DNA of 64,000 bases from Artocarpus heterophyllus (lineage: Eukaryota > Streptophyta > Magnoliopsida > Rosales > Moraceae): the NCBI GenBank assembly GCA_025403435.1, contig JAJQZP010000411.1:205320-269319 (forward strand). The letters run 5' to 3'. The number at the start of each line of letters is the position of its first letter. Position 1 is the stretch's first letter. The position numbers and the translations under genes are program-made. Under the pieces are notes generated by a model. The model did no database searches. It had not been told where the DNA came from and was given only the letters and a program-made list of their open reading frames with translations. Below, in pieces: positions 1 through 11,629 of the stretch.

Positions 1-600
1 ACACTCCCAACATAATTCTTCAAAAATTCTCATTTTCTAAAAAAAAAATATTTTCATTTATTTTAAAAACACTACCAAAGGAACCCTATATATTTTGACA
101 TCGTGCTTGTTTGAAGAGTTAGTTTCAACCGCTCTTTTTTTAGTTCAAAGTAAAACTATTATTTGACCTATTCATAGTTTAAACTATAAATTATGTTCAA
201 ACTCAATTTTTTGTTCAAACTAATTAAAATCAATAATTTGAGGAACTTATCAAACACAAATTTAAACTATAAATTGTGATTTAAACTTATTTTTTTGTTC
301 TAAATTAATCCAGTACCGCCTAACAATTCGCATCATTGTTTATTGATCTTCTCTTTTTGTTAAATTATTAAATAAATGGTTTTTTTAGAAAATGTAATTA
401 GTATATATAATATTTATTTAATAAACTGTAATCTATATTTTTAATTTATATATTTCCTTTATGAAAATGCTCCACGCCTAAAGCTTCAAAAGAAAAAAGA
501 AAGATAGAAAATTTTGAATATTTAAATAATGAGAAAAACTCGGTGGATGTGAAAAGAAAAAGAAGGTAAAAGGACGTAATAATCTTAGGGTAATTTGAAA
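1..600. other. AT-rich intergenic DNA
   Basis: No gene is visible. The stretch 100-310 repeats related pieces (variants of ttcaaac and tttaaactataaatt) in both orientations, which suggests an old degenerate MITE, but no clear ends can be placed. Confidence 0.4.
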
Positions 601-609
601 CTATAAGGC

Positions 610-1185
610 AGTAAAATATACACTCTTGCGCGCATTTATCCCATTAAACGCCTACGAACTTCGTTCACCAAGTCCCGCATACAGCATTATGGTTGCTTCC
701 ACGTGCTGAGGTCTTGCACCTCCAACATTCGCCCACTAGTAGGCCTATAGGTCTTCCCTTGATGCATGTCACACGCTTGCTGACCCAAGAGCGACTTCCT
801 CTTAGTAGCAGATGTGACTTCGAAGCTCAAGAGCAACCGGCATGTCGTCTGATACATCTGTCTCAATCATGTGTAGAACTCTTGTGCACCAAGGCCATAA
901 GGGTTCACTAAGCCCCTAGGCTAAGTCTTCAAGCCAACACTACCCAGCCTTGAACATGTCGCCTAAGCGACTCTTATTCGACTCTGCAACCCCACACTAG
1001 GTCGCCCGCTCAACCCACATCGTCCCCTTCATGTCTCTCTAACCATAAAGTCCCATGAGTGTGGCCGTATCCTAACCAACTCATGTTGGGCCGCTCCTGT
1101 GCCTACGATGCACCATGAGCCCTTAGGATGACTAGCCATGTGCCCCACGTCGGGAAACCGCATGCAAACGGGAAGCAGGGAGTGT
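610..1185. mobile_element. GC-richer repeat remnant, unclassified
   Basis: This block is clearly richer in G and C than the AT-rich DNA on both sides, and the change is abrupt near 625 and 1185. The only open frame (693-911, plus) has no recognisable domain. Composition and sharp edges suggest a remnant of a larger transposable element such as an LTR, but no terminal repeat, primer site or protein motif was found. Confidence 0.25.
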
Positions 1186-1529
1186 ATTTACTTATTTTAA
1201 AATTAAAGAAAGTATATATAGAAAGAAGATGTGAAGAGTTAAAAAGAAATACATATGAAACCAACCTTTTATATATTAGATTATATCCGCATTAATTTGC
1301 CCATTAACATATCTTGCATGTCTGAAAAAATAATAGTAATACTAAATTAAAAATAATAAAAAAATTGCTCACAATTCATTGGAAATGATATTGCTAACTG
1401 TTATGGTCATTACCTTTCTCTAATCGTTATATAATATATGTCAAATTATTTTCTTTGGATTAATTGTATTTCTTGTAGACAATCAAGGGACACTTTTCTC
1501 ACTTGATGCACTCAAATACTGGCTTCGAT

Positions 1530-2140
1530 TGGACCCTTAAGACCCAAAATTAGGGTATTATTATTTTGGTATTTTAGGGCATGTTTAGTACACTGTATTG
1601 TATTGTATTGTATTATATACAAAAAATACAATATAATACAATACAATACGGTGTGTCAAATAAATCCTTATGTTTTTTAAAAAAATCACATTTGTATCCC
1701 GTTGTTTGAAAAATATAAAAATGATACCCTATAGTTCTTAAAATATCATTTTGATATCCTGAATTCAAGTTTTTTAATGTAAAATTTTCTTTTTATTTTT
1801 TTTATTAATGAAGCCCAAAATAATTTTTGTAAATCTATAATAGAAAATCAAAACAAAAAATAATAATAAAAGAAAAATAAATATGTGGACATTTATATTT
1901 TTGAATTATTTGTATTTATTTCTCTTATAGTTTTTACAAAATAATTTAAGGTTTATTGATAAAAAAAGTAACTTGAAAATTTTATATCACAAAACACGAA
2001 CTTAAAGTAACAAAATAATATTTTCAAAAACTACAAGATACTATTTGATATTTTTCAAATAACAACATACAAACATGATGTTTCTTTAAAATTCAAAATA
2101 CCAAAATAATAAAAAAAAAAAAACCCAAAATTCATAAGAG
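1530..2140. mobile_element. Long inverted-repeat element (Mutator-like or foldback)
   Basis: The left arm (about 1530-1830, interrupted by a MITE) and right arm (about 1930-2140) are imperfect inverted repeats. For example tattttggtatttt at about 1557 matches the reverse complement of the DNA near 2105, and cacatttgtatcccgttgtttgaaaaatat at 1687-1716 pairs with 2045-2075. The centre holds no gene. Long arms and a short centre fit a non-autonomous MULE or foldback element. No convincing target duplication was found. Confidence 0.5.
1577..1666. mobile_element. Hairpin MITE nested in an inverted-repeat arm
   Basis: A near-perfect palindrome of tandem tgtat/atacaa pentamers. The left end agggcatgtttagtacactg pairs with the right end cggtgtgtcaaataaatcct. 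It splits the left arm of the surrounding long-TIR element, so it inserted later. A related half-site (ggaacgcaatacaatacaat) lies at about 2164. Confidence 0.55.
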
Positions 2141-2520
2141 TAGAAAGCTCCACTTGTTATACTGGAACGCAATACAATACAATATATAAACACAAACACA
2201 TTAAAACTTTCAGAGAATGGTTCCTCATTGTTGTTTGATCAATAATTTCTTAAAGCGTGCTAAGAAACAAACCCAGATGAAAACCTGCTCTTAACTCGAA
2301 ATATATACATTATATTAAGGGACATCATTCAAGAGCATAAAATATGGTTTATTACATACAGGGGAGAACCAAAACAGGGAATAACATTAGAACAACAGAC
2401 ATAAAATCACTTCGAATTAAGGCTTGCCTGGAGTTTGAATGCTGTGAAACTTGAGACCGGATATGTCATTGGAGCAGAACTCATCAGAGAGCCAGTATTT
2501 TGCTAAAGTAAGCATGAAAC

Positions 2521-5500
2521 TTAACTGGCTTTTTCTGGCATGTTCAATATGGATTCCAAATTCCAGATTTCTTGGCTGTCTTGTGATTCGACTGCATTGT
2601 TAGTTCGGATTCCACCTAGGCTGTGTCCTCCCATCTCCCTTCCTTGCTGAGCCCTTCTTACTTCCTTCTGATGCTCTGTTAATTCTAACCTCTTCCTTTT
2701 CGAATTTAAACATGGCGCGTCCTTGTGCTTAGCATGATTCATGGTATCCTTCAACAACTCTATCCTTTTTGAAGACTTGTTATTTGTTGCATTTGCTCTC
2801 TGTTTTTTTGGGCTGGTGTTGGCTCGTAAACTGGAATCACCATCTTTCAAGAAATGATGGGCTTCTCTTGTGGAGGTTTATTCTTCCATTTCTTGCTAGC
2901 TTGTCCAAGACATGAAGCAAATTTTGAGGATATTCCAACTTAATCTGATCACCATATGTGGGATTCCAAAAGTTTATGGTTGGCTCCGAAATGGTTGGAT
3001 TAGAATGATCAAGAGTTTTCTCAATGAGAGGCTATTGGAGTTTTAGAAAGGCAAAATCAAAGGTCAATGGCGGTTCACTTCTCCTTAAACAATTTATGGT
3101 CTCCGTCCATACGAGTTGAAATTGATGATTGTGTTAAATATTTTTTAAATATTTTAATTGTGGTCCACGTGTCATGTTCCTATTAGTTGTTTTATTTATT
3201 TAAAGAGTAATAATTACGGTTTAATAATTATGGGGTGTCAAAATCTTATTAGTCAAAAGGAAGATATTTTTTATTTACTACACACATTGATGGTATGTAG
3301 GTTATAAAAGGATTTCAATAGAAACTGGTTCTCTCTCAATCCATTAATGATATATTTTTCTCTTCATCAAGAAAAAGTATTATGTCAAACATAAAAAACA
3401 CAGTTTTCGTCAAAGGCTTATTGTGATTAATCATTCTTATCAAATTTTTATCATAGATCAATGTATGTTTTCTTCTCTAGTTATTGTTACGTGAAAATCA
3501 TATAGTTCAAAGATCTTAGTATTATGTCTATGTAATATTAGGGTTTGTTTTTGCGTAATAATGAAATTTTCCCAACAGATTGGTGCTCTCATCTTGCATC
3601 TCCAGCCATTGGAGCAACAGAGAGAAGGATATCTGATAGGAAACAAATAGAAAAACTAGATTGTTGAACCAGAAGCATAAAATGTAAATTACATCTAGGA
3701 CTTGAATTTTAGCAATGAAGCTCCTCTAAACTTTTCCAGCCAAACAAAAGAGAAAATAAAATATTGTCACGTTGGTATGTACGTCAATGGGGATATACAA
3801 ACCTCGACGAATGAAAGAGTATCTTGCTTCAAGTGAAGGCAACTGATGCAGTGTGCCAACGCAGAATAAAACTGAAAATTCCACACCAGAGGGGAGATGG
3901 ACTGATGAAATTAAAAATGTAGTAGTACAAAATGAGGGGTAAGAAATGGCTAACCTGACTTACCTAGAGGCCATAACAAGAAGCTGGTCTTTTCCTGCTT
4001 TTGTCTGCGGGAATCTCATAAATCTGTAAAATGCCATACAAAACATAATATGTGATTGTTGTTGTTGTTTTTAATGGAAACATGATAAGTGACAATTGAA
4101 AGAGACGATACATGTACAGAACAATATCATCCCCTTGCTTACATTGATAGAACTTCTAACTTTTTCTTTAAATGAAAACTTTGACACAAAGGCATTATTT
4201 GGGGCAAGTCTTCAAATACATAAACCAAATTTATTTCGAACATATTTAGTATCATAAGGGTGGTCAGCTTCCCTCGTCCTAAACTGAGGAGAAAATTAGA
4301 GACTTATGGTTACCGACCGACTTACCAGGAATCACGTGCTAAGGCCTCTTTTCATCAATATTTTAGCTGATGTTTAAAATGAAACAAGGGAATATGAAAT
4401 TCGTCATGCTAGTTCTCGTCAACACTCGAGATTAGAAGCGCCTATAGGACTTTTAAGAAGATAAACTACTTAGCTAGAGTCTATATTCCCACTAATCAAA
4501 TTATCAGCCCAACAGAATATCTAACAAAATTGAAGCATATATTAGGCAGTGGTAAATCTACAGAGATTACAGAATTGGAGCAGCAATATCCGCACCTACC
4601 TCATAGCCAATGTCAAGTAAATGTTCATGCCAGACGATATCTTGAACTCGCTGGTATTACTCGTACGATTCTCATCTAGTCTAAATTCTGACGATTTGGA
4701 CTTTTCCAGGACACAAATCACAACACCCCCAATAAAAGGAAATGCTATCGAAATGTAGATCTTTATGGGTTGACTCAATCTCATTGGTAGACTCAAACAT
4801 GTTTGTGTACTTTTTTAAGCCACCTATCTTACATTTTACATAGATATTCGGAAATCTTATTTGTTGTGAAACAGTCAAAGGTACAAAGAGAGCCATAAAG
4901 TGACTTCCACGATTCAGTAACTTGTTCCAACTCAAGCTTTCCCTGTAGTGGAACGTGAGAATCTTCCAAGGAGACACTAATCTTCTCTGTTATGAAATCT
5001 TTCTGGTGCAAATGGCATACGGTGAATAGGTAGCATAAGAAATCGCCTGTGGCAATGCAAGCGCTTCTGTGATCTGTTTTAAATAACAAAATATTCCTCA
5101 CATCACCGATGCAATCTTTCAGACGTTTTGCTAGAACTGTCCACATCCTTAAACAGCTTCGCATGTGTGTATATACAATAATCCAACAGTGATGATGAAA
5201 TTTTCCAGGGGATCAAAAGATGATAACATAATCTTAAAATACTTTTCTATTGCGTTCAGCACGAAATCAGAATTGGAAGCATTCGAGTTTGACTGAGCCA
5301 TGACGCAGAAGTAGAGTACAGTTAAACTGTTGGTGAAACCATATCCATATAGGTTATAGAGCACATCTCTAAAACTTTTGCATGTCTAGTCTCCTCAGCA
5401 ACACTCTGGCCTTTGATATACTTAGGATCTAATGCCATCTTGTAAAGAGTAGAACCCAACATAGCAGGTTCTATCTTCTCGCTGACAATCTTTATGAGCT

Positions 5501-6202
5501 GAAGTGAAATTCCATGCAAGTCATTTCCTTCACTACCTTCAGGATTTTCTTCATATAAATTCTTTATAAATTTTAACATTGTACTCAAACCCAACAGAAT
5601 ATCATCATAGGTGTTGAATGCCCTTTTCAACTCCAATTGGACCCCTATTGAAACAGATCTAAATAACCTTAAGGAAGTGCCATATGCTAAACTTCTTTTA
5701 CCATATTGCTTCCATGAGCAGTTTGTGAAAGTTTTAGTTATGGAGGTTGTAGCTGACAAATGATGGCTCTCCAGACCAGATGTCTCATTGTCCATATATT
5801 TACACTTTGCTAAAATCGGGTCATCAAGAAAGTCTATGCACAGCTTCCATAACCAGATGTTCTTACAATCAGGACTTTTTTTAAAAACTGCTTCATATAT
5901 CGGCTCTAATACCAGCAGTTTCACTGAGTAACAATTTGCAGAGGAGTCTAGTTTATGTAATAGATAACACCGCATGTTGAAACAGGAAGCATGAACCGAT
6001 GCATGGCTTTTACTCGAATGATGCCTATTAGAGGTTTCATAATCAACTCTACACTTTTTGAGAATTCATTTGCTTGGATTTCACTATTTTCTTTTTTAGA
6101 TGTTCCCATTTGTTCACAGTGATCATGCTCTATAGAAGCATTTCTCTAATAAGGTACTATTGCAGTGTAAATGAGTGCAAATATTAGGACTTCCCATGCA
6201 AC
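2521..6202 (-). pseudogene. RIF1: RIF1-like gene copy, broken (Rif1 N-terminal domain type)
   Basis: Not a working gene. Conceptual exons on the minus strand, in order: 6202 to about 4601 (acceptor TTGCAG, donor GTAGGT), 4023-3964, 3842-3803, and 3031-2521. Translated pieces resemble plant homologues of RIF1, the protein that controls replication timing and binds telomere-associated chromatin: AWEVLIFAL, FSKSVELIMKPLIGII, CYLLHKLD, SWKSLYGSLC, INFWNPTYG, and a basic tail with KRKRLELTEHQKEVRRAQQG. The FWN..Y segment followed by YP..LL.VLDKL resembles the end of the Rif1 N-terminal repeat domain. Lesions: TAG at 6146-6148, frameshifts near 6020, 5335, 5160, 4810 and 2850. The 5' part of the gene is missing. 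The intron at 3060-3800 is AT-rich and may hold an LTR-like insertion. The family assignment is by eye; the broken state is clear because successive homologous blocks lie in different frames. Confidence 0.6.
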
Positions 6203-6339
6203 CTGCAATATTAGCGCCATTTATGGCTTACAGCCGGTTTGAAATGGCTTAAAAAGTTGTTTTTGACTTGCTTGCTTTTAAAGATGATTTGGATGGACAT
6301 GTGAAAAGTAATTTTGGCTTTTATAAACACTTTTGGAAG

Positions 6340-6560
6340 AAACCAACTGGCTAGTTGGATTGGTACCTGGGATAAGCCTAAAGCCCTCCTATACGAGTGG
6401 ATCAAACATTCGAATCCCAGGGGACGCGCTCCTCCCGCAAGAGGCAAATCAATTCGAGCAGGGACACCCATGCCTCTCCGGCAATACGTTTGAGGGACCC
6501 ACTTGGTCGCAAGGAACTTCCCGGACAATGGATGCATCGCTTGTATGAGCATTTTTATGG
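6340..6560 (+). mobile_element. tRNA-derived SINE
   Basis: A pol III-type box A (TGGCTAGTTGG, 6348-6358) is followed by a box B (CATTCGAATCC, about 6407-6417). The downstream body is GC-rich, unlike its flanks. Such paired boxes at the head of a short GC-rich unit are typical of plant SINEs. It lies in the gap between the broken RIF1-like and raffinose synthase-like genes. The short open frames here are by-products of this composition. Exact ends and target duplication are unclear. Confidence 0.6.
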
Positions 6561-6682
6561 CTATTGTTGCAAGGAAATTTCATCTTTGATCACAAAGTAA
6601 ATAAAGATTGATGTCTTTGAGATTCTGAGTCATGGGGACTTAAATGTGGTGATTTGAATTTTGTTTTGAAATTTCAAAGCAG

Positions 6683-7921
6683 ACAGCAATAGTGAGGGCA
6701 TCGGATGATTTCTACCCGCGTGACCCAAAGTCACACACAATTCACATAGCGGCGGTGGCTTATAACAGTGTGTTTTTGGGGGAATTTATGCAGCCTGATT
6801 GGGACATGTTCCACTCTCAACATCCGGCTGGTGAATACCATGCCTCTGCTAGAGCCATAATCGGTGGCCCTATCTATGTTAGGTACACATATATTTGTAT
6901 AATATAGTGTAACAAACTACTATGATACATGCCGTCATTGATTCTGTATTAATTCATGCAAAATATGGCTAATTGTATTGTATCTTTCATTTTGTTGCAG
7001 TGATGCACCTGGGAAGCACAACTTTGAGCTCCTAAATAAGCTGTTTTTACCGGATGGGTCTGTCCTCAGAGCACGCTTGCCTGGACGGCCTACTCGGGAC
7101 TGCTTATTCTCTGATCCGGCAAGAGATTGAATCAGGTAAAAGCATGTCAAGAATTTCTTAGAGGGAAGTGCTTTGAAATGGTGTAGCACACTAGCATTTT
7201 GTGTTGTACCTAACAATTCCTCTACTTCTTTTTGAGCTTGTTGAAGATATGGAACATGAACAAGTACACTGGCGGCCCGGGGGTCTACAACTGCCAAGGT
7301 GCTGCATGGAGTAGCACAGAGAGGAAGAATGCATTCCATCCAACGATGTCAGAGGCCATTACTGGCTACGTAAGAGGCCGTGATGTCCACCTCATTGCCG
7401 AGGCTGCCACCGACTCTGATTGGGACGGTGACTGTGCGATGTATTGCTTCCACTCTGGTGAGGTTGTCACCCTCCCTTACAACTTCATGATGCTGGTGTC
7501 TCTTAAGGTTCTAAAGCATGACATATACACTGTCACTCCCGTCAAGGTCTTGGCTCCGTGATTCAGTTTTGCTCCTTTAGGACTCGTCAACATGTACAAT
7601 GCTGGCGGAGCCATTGAGGGACTGAGATACAAAGCAAAAGGCGGAGTTCAGTTGTTGGAGCTCGAGAGTGGGTTTGAAGGGGATAGAAATGTTGGGAGGG
7701 AAATAGAGAATCGGAGCTTGGAGTTGGTGGGGATAGTTCATTTGGAGGTCAAAGGGAGAGGCAAGGTTGGAGAATATTCTTCGGCCAAACCAAGGAGATG
7801 TCTTGTGGATTCTCAAGTGGTTGATTTCTCCTATGATTCATCATGTGGATTGGTGACTTTCAGCATAGATAATTTGCCTGAAGAAGGTAGGAGAGTTCAT
7901 GATATCAACTTTGAGTTATAA
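6683..7921 (+). pseudogene. Raffinose synthase / GH36-type gene, 3' part, two nonsense codons
   Basis: Three conceptual exons: 6683-6882, 7001-7135 and 7237-7921. The product is the C-terminal part of a raffinose synthase-family protein (galactinol-sucrose galactosyltransferase or alkaline alpha-galactosidase, cytosolic sugar metabolism). Visible motifs: [12 protein letters not shown], which contains the RxxSD acid/base motif of the GH36 clan, then [35 protein letters not shown] and GLVNMYNAGGAIEGL near the end. The frame is continuous across all exons except for two TGA codons, 7128-7130 and 7559-7561, each where the family has Gly; both fit a single G-to-T change in GGA. The last acceptor is GAG instead of the usual CAG. 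The upstream half, including the nucleophile region, is absent: DNA before 6683 is intron-like and then a SINE. The reading frame then runs to TAA at 7919-7921. Which subfamily it belongs to is not decided. Confidence 0.85.
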
Positions 7922-8372
7922 GTGGCTACTGGAATCATTAATTTAGGCTTGGATGATTAAAGAAGAGTTGATTCTTTATGGAAGAGTTCCCCATTTTTCT
8001 TTTGCGAGTTTCTTGTTGTAGTCATGAGCTGATATGATTGTATTGTTTGGGAAGAAAAAGAGAACTTAAATTGTTCTACTTTCTTTTCGACTTGGGCATG
8101 ACTTTTGTCTCAAACGCCCTACTCAGAAACTTGCAGATGAAATACAACCATCAATTGTAAGAAAATTGGTATACGACATGGAAAAACAGTTTTGTGAAAA
8201 TGTATGAAACTCAAGGATAGAAAAGTTGAGACGAAATTCCATTGAAGAAAAAAAGGAACAAGAGTCGTTTCAATTTAAAAGAACTTGGAGAATTTCAACA
8301 TGTCTATTCTCGATGTTTATGACAATTTTTCATGACGTGTATGTTGTAGAGACTTGAGATTGTGTTTAATTA

Positions 8373-8492
8373 GGGCCCGTTTGGTTCGAGTATTTGAATA
8401 GATTATTTGAATAAAGATTTAAATTTTTGTGAGAAAAAATACTATAGCAAAATGATTCAAACCGTGATTCGAGTATCGAAACAAACAGACCC
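8373..8492. mobile_element. 120-bp Tourist-like MITE (PIF/Harbinger type)
   Basis: It begins GGGCCCGTTTGGTTCGAG and ends CGAAACAAACAGACCC, a terminal inverted repeat. It is flanked by the 3-bp target duplication TTA (8370-8372 and 8493-8495), the hallmark of PIF/Harbinger elements. A second copy of exactly the same length is at 27738-27857. Confidence 0.8.
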
Positions 8493-8539
8493 TTAGTGTA
8501 TGCTAATATCATTACTTCTGGAGTATAGTGGCACACTAA

Positions 8540-8640
8540 TTGTAGACATAACCTAACAATAAATCTACATCCGACTCTCTAAAAAGTATAGAGTTCGAAT
8601 CTTCACAACCCTAAATTCAAAAGAAAGAAAGAAAAAAACC
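8540..8640 (+). mobile_element. SINE-like repeat, copy 1
   Basis: It contains a box B-like gagttcgaatc (8591-8601) preceded by GTAGACATAACCTAACAATAA, and ends in an A-rich tail. The same arrangement occurs reversed at 34262-34345 (GTAGGCATAACCT then GTTCGAGTCCC and an A-rich tail). Two copies in opposite orientation support a dispersed tRNA-derived family, though the box A is weak. Confidence 0.45.
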
Positions 8641-8960
8641 CATAATAGAGCCTCACAGTATAGAGACAATTCATCACAGGAACAACCAGAACCAATTTCC
8701 ACAAGTTTGCAACTTAAACCTCCTTCCATCAGTCCCGAAGAAAGTCTATACAAAGTTTCTGTCTACAAATTATATCATTGTACAATAGCTTACCTAAGAA
8801 CCAGCAAAATTTTTTCGTTACTTGAACAAAGAAGCAGAGGCTTCATCAAATGAAATTAAAAGACGGCATTCACCACGCCTGACATCTCTGACCTATAGCT
8901 TCTTCTCGTCTGCAGAAAAATGAGAACAATGTAATCATGAACTTGTGACTGCCAACGGAT

Positions 8961-11067
8961 TCATGTTTCAGAAAGCAGTTGTTCAAGCTCCTGATCAAAG
9001 TTCTCATCATTTTGCAGCAGCAGTGGTTGTTCCTGTTGCTTATGGTCTTCTTGGTGCTGCCGACTTAAACCCGTCTGCTCATAAAACTGTTCCTTCTGGG
9101 CTTCCCATTCTTCTGTAATTTTCTCCACTGCATCTCCAACCAATTTCTCGTCTTGTGCAATGTGCTCTATGTTTCGAACATCCACAACCTGGCTCGCCTC
9201 TTTAAGAAAGATGAATTTCAAAATAAGGAGTAAGAACATAATCATATTGTCAATTAAAAAAAAGATTAAAAAGAAAAGGAAAGAGCACATCTTTGAACTT
9301 ATGCGATTCGAATCTTTTTGGTTTAAATTGAAAAATCTGAGTTCTATTAAGTAGCGGAAGGGTTCAAATAACAATCCAAATTTTTTGTTTCCAACTCAGG
9401 ATTACGGCAGGCCTGATTGAAATTGGACTGCATGGGTCCAGATCTACCAATGCTCTATTTAGTTTAACAAGATGCCTGGGTAACAGGCACAGTTGACTTC
9501 TTTGCAAAAGAAAGATGGTGCATTTAGTACCATAAAAAAATTTTCAGAAACAACTGAGGTTGTAATATAGCTGGTCAGCCACTATAGAAAAGTGTTACCA
9601 CGTATGGCTAGCTTCTTAGCTTCTGAATATTCTGTTGACATTTTCTTGAGCCCTTTCAGATCAATTTCCATACCCTGATAAAAACTCAACAAAAAGAACT
9701 TGAGGTAATGACAATCGATTTATGGTCAATTTCAGGTATCCTAGTTTTATTTCAAAGTATAATTCAAAATTGCTGTGATCTCTTAAACACTTTAAACAAA
9801 CAAGTCACTCAAATAAGAAATATCACAAGTTTAACAGCAATTTTTCCCTTTACAAAGTTCAGCAGTTTAAGTAATTTCATTTTCCATGCGAGGAGAGACA
9901 AAATGTATTATAATCCATTCAAGAGGTATAAGCTTAAATTACCATGTCCAAGCGGAGGAAGTCTTGAATCCGAGTATTATCGAATAATCTGAAAGTATGA
10001 GGACAAAATATGTATGAGCTGCTATAACTAACATGTATATGCAAGAGTTCAACAAGAGAAAAAAGCCAGAAACCATACTTTGAATATGCAACTTGAATTC
10101 GAGCGTCCTGTAATTCTGTAAGTTGGTTAAGTGTCTCCGCAACCGCTCCTTCGTTTATGTCAAGAAACCCAAAAAGGAACATATTCTTTTCCAGCATTTT
10201 TTTCACCAGAGCAGGCACAACTTTCAACCCATTTTCTTTTGCAGTAACAACAACGTTTTTAAGCTTCTTCAGTTCTTCTGTCAAAAAAATAAGGGAAAAA
10301 AAAAAAAAGATTCAAAGAGCGACCCCAGAAACCATAAAAGTTTTTACCATAGATCAAGTTCAAATGTAAAAAAAATATGAAATGTTCAAGGAAAAAAAAG
10401 TTAAAAGTGACTATACCAAGTGACAAATAAATCTTGAATGGAGGTTTGAATGGTTGAGTCTCATGAAGACAGTAGAGACAATAAAGCCCACCAAGCCTGG
10501 ATGATAAAGAAGCTGAACTGCTCATAAATCCTACACATAGTAGGCTTTATGAGAGTTATTCCTTATGTATATAATTGAAAATAAAGCAAAGATACAAAAC
10601 TTGTGATTGTTTTCCCTAAAAGTAATTGCAACCCCAATAATGCGCTAATTATCTTCTCTTTCTAGAAATTGAATTTGACAAAGTGAACTTTAGTGGGCAT
10701 CTGTCATTTTGAAAAATTAACAGCACTAGACAATACAAGCAAAAAGAAAAAGGACTATATATATATATACATGCATATATATATACACACACAAATGTTT
10801 TCATACCAATGGCGTGGCCATAAAAGGATTGCATGAAGAAAGCCAAGTTGGGAGAAGGAGTAGCCTCGTATATGTGTGAGAACTTCTTGGAAAGCCAAAC
10901 CCTTTTCATCTCTGCCAGAGTTAATGACTGAGCCTGTTTCAAAGGTCCCCATATTCATTACAAGAAGTATTATTCAAAAAAAAAAAAAAGCTTTTGGTTG
11001 TGAAACAAACCTCAGAGAAGTCAGCTATAAGATCATCAATGTCCCTCTTGAATGGGGTCAAATCCAT
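8961..11067 (-). CDS. SNAPC1: SNAPc subunit SNAP43/SNAPC1-like protein, seven exons
   Basis: Intact. Exons on the minus strand: 11067-11011, 10933-10807, 10530-10417, 10277-10079, 9988-9943, 9674-9599, 9199-8961. All introns are GT-AG and phases match, giving 858 bp or 285 residues. SNAPc binds the upstream element of snRNA promoters and recruits pol II or pol III; this is its small SNAP43-type subunit (nuclear). Recognisable blocks: start MDLTPFKRDIDDLI, then LAEMKRVWLSKKFSHIYEA (about residues 25-43), NLAFFMQSFYGHAIG, RLGGLYCLYCLHETQPFKPP, VVPALVKKMLEKNMFLFGF, LTELQDARIQVAYSK and ITEEWEAQKEQFYEQTG. The tail is Gln/Glu-rich and acidic (DQELEQLLSET). The start chosen is the first ATG of exon 1 and agrees with the family's usual N-terminus. 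No lesion is seen, unlike the neighbouring gene copies. The introns carry simple AT repeats (about 10758-10790). Assignment is by eye. Confidence 0.85.
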
Positions 11068-11069
11068 TC

Positions 11070-11600
11070 TTTTCGTTGTTTGCTTTCAAAAGTTGAAACT
11101 TAGAAGAAGAAAATTTGTACGAGAAAATTGCAGAGAACAGCGATTTTTAGGTTAGGTTTGGAAAATCATACCATAAATTTATGTACATTGAAATTAAAAG
11201 AAAAAGAAAACAAATATAAAGATTTAGAATGTCCAAAATGCACACACTTCTTCAGCTTTTCCCCCTTGTCATCTTGTGATTTTTTTTAAAAAAAATTTTA
11301 AGCATCTTGTGAGTTGTGGGGGTTTACGAGGAGAGGAAGCGAGACAAGATAAGGAATAAAAAAAACTGGGAAAAAAAAACATGTTGTTTGACAAAATTAA
11401 TTCTAATCAAAACTTTTTGTTGCTATAGTATAAAGCTTTATATACTACATACGATGTAAAGCTCTCACATGCTGCAGTTTTCAGTTCAAAAGTTTCAAAT
11501 CTAAACCACATTTTTCAAAAACCCTAATTTAGGTCTTGAAAGGTATTTGTAGTATTTTATTTTATAGCAAATGTAATATGTTCATAATATGTTATTTGCT
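11070..11600. other. Upstream region of the SNAPC1-like gene
   Basis: AT-rich non-coding DNA that must hold the promoter of the minus-strand SNAPC1-like gene. No clear TATA box can be fixed. Around 11385-11520 lies a degenerate repeat with the core gtaaagctctcacatgctgcag, a dispersed MITE-like motif also found near 12400, 35440, 50530, 51250 and 53180. Confidence 0.35.
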
Positions 11601-11629
11601 AACCTCTTTAAAAAATTATACTATTTGTT

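Noticed and set aside
3060..3660. Possible solo LTR in the intron of the RIF1-like copy
   Set aside because: There is a TATA-like ttataaaagg (3303) and a ttggtgctctcat stretch (3579), but no matching ends or target duplication, so it was not listed as an element.
6211..6600. Overlapping 113-, 71- and 67-codon frames
   Set aside because: They lie on a SINE, in all frames and on both strands.
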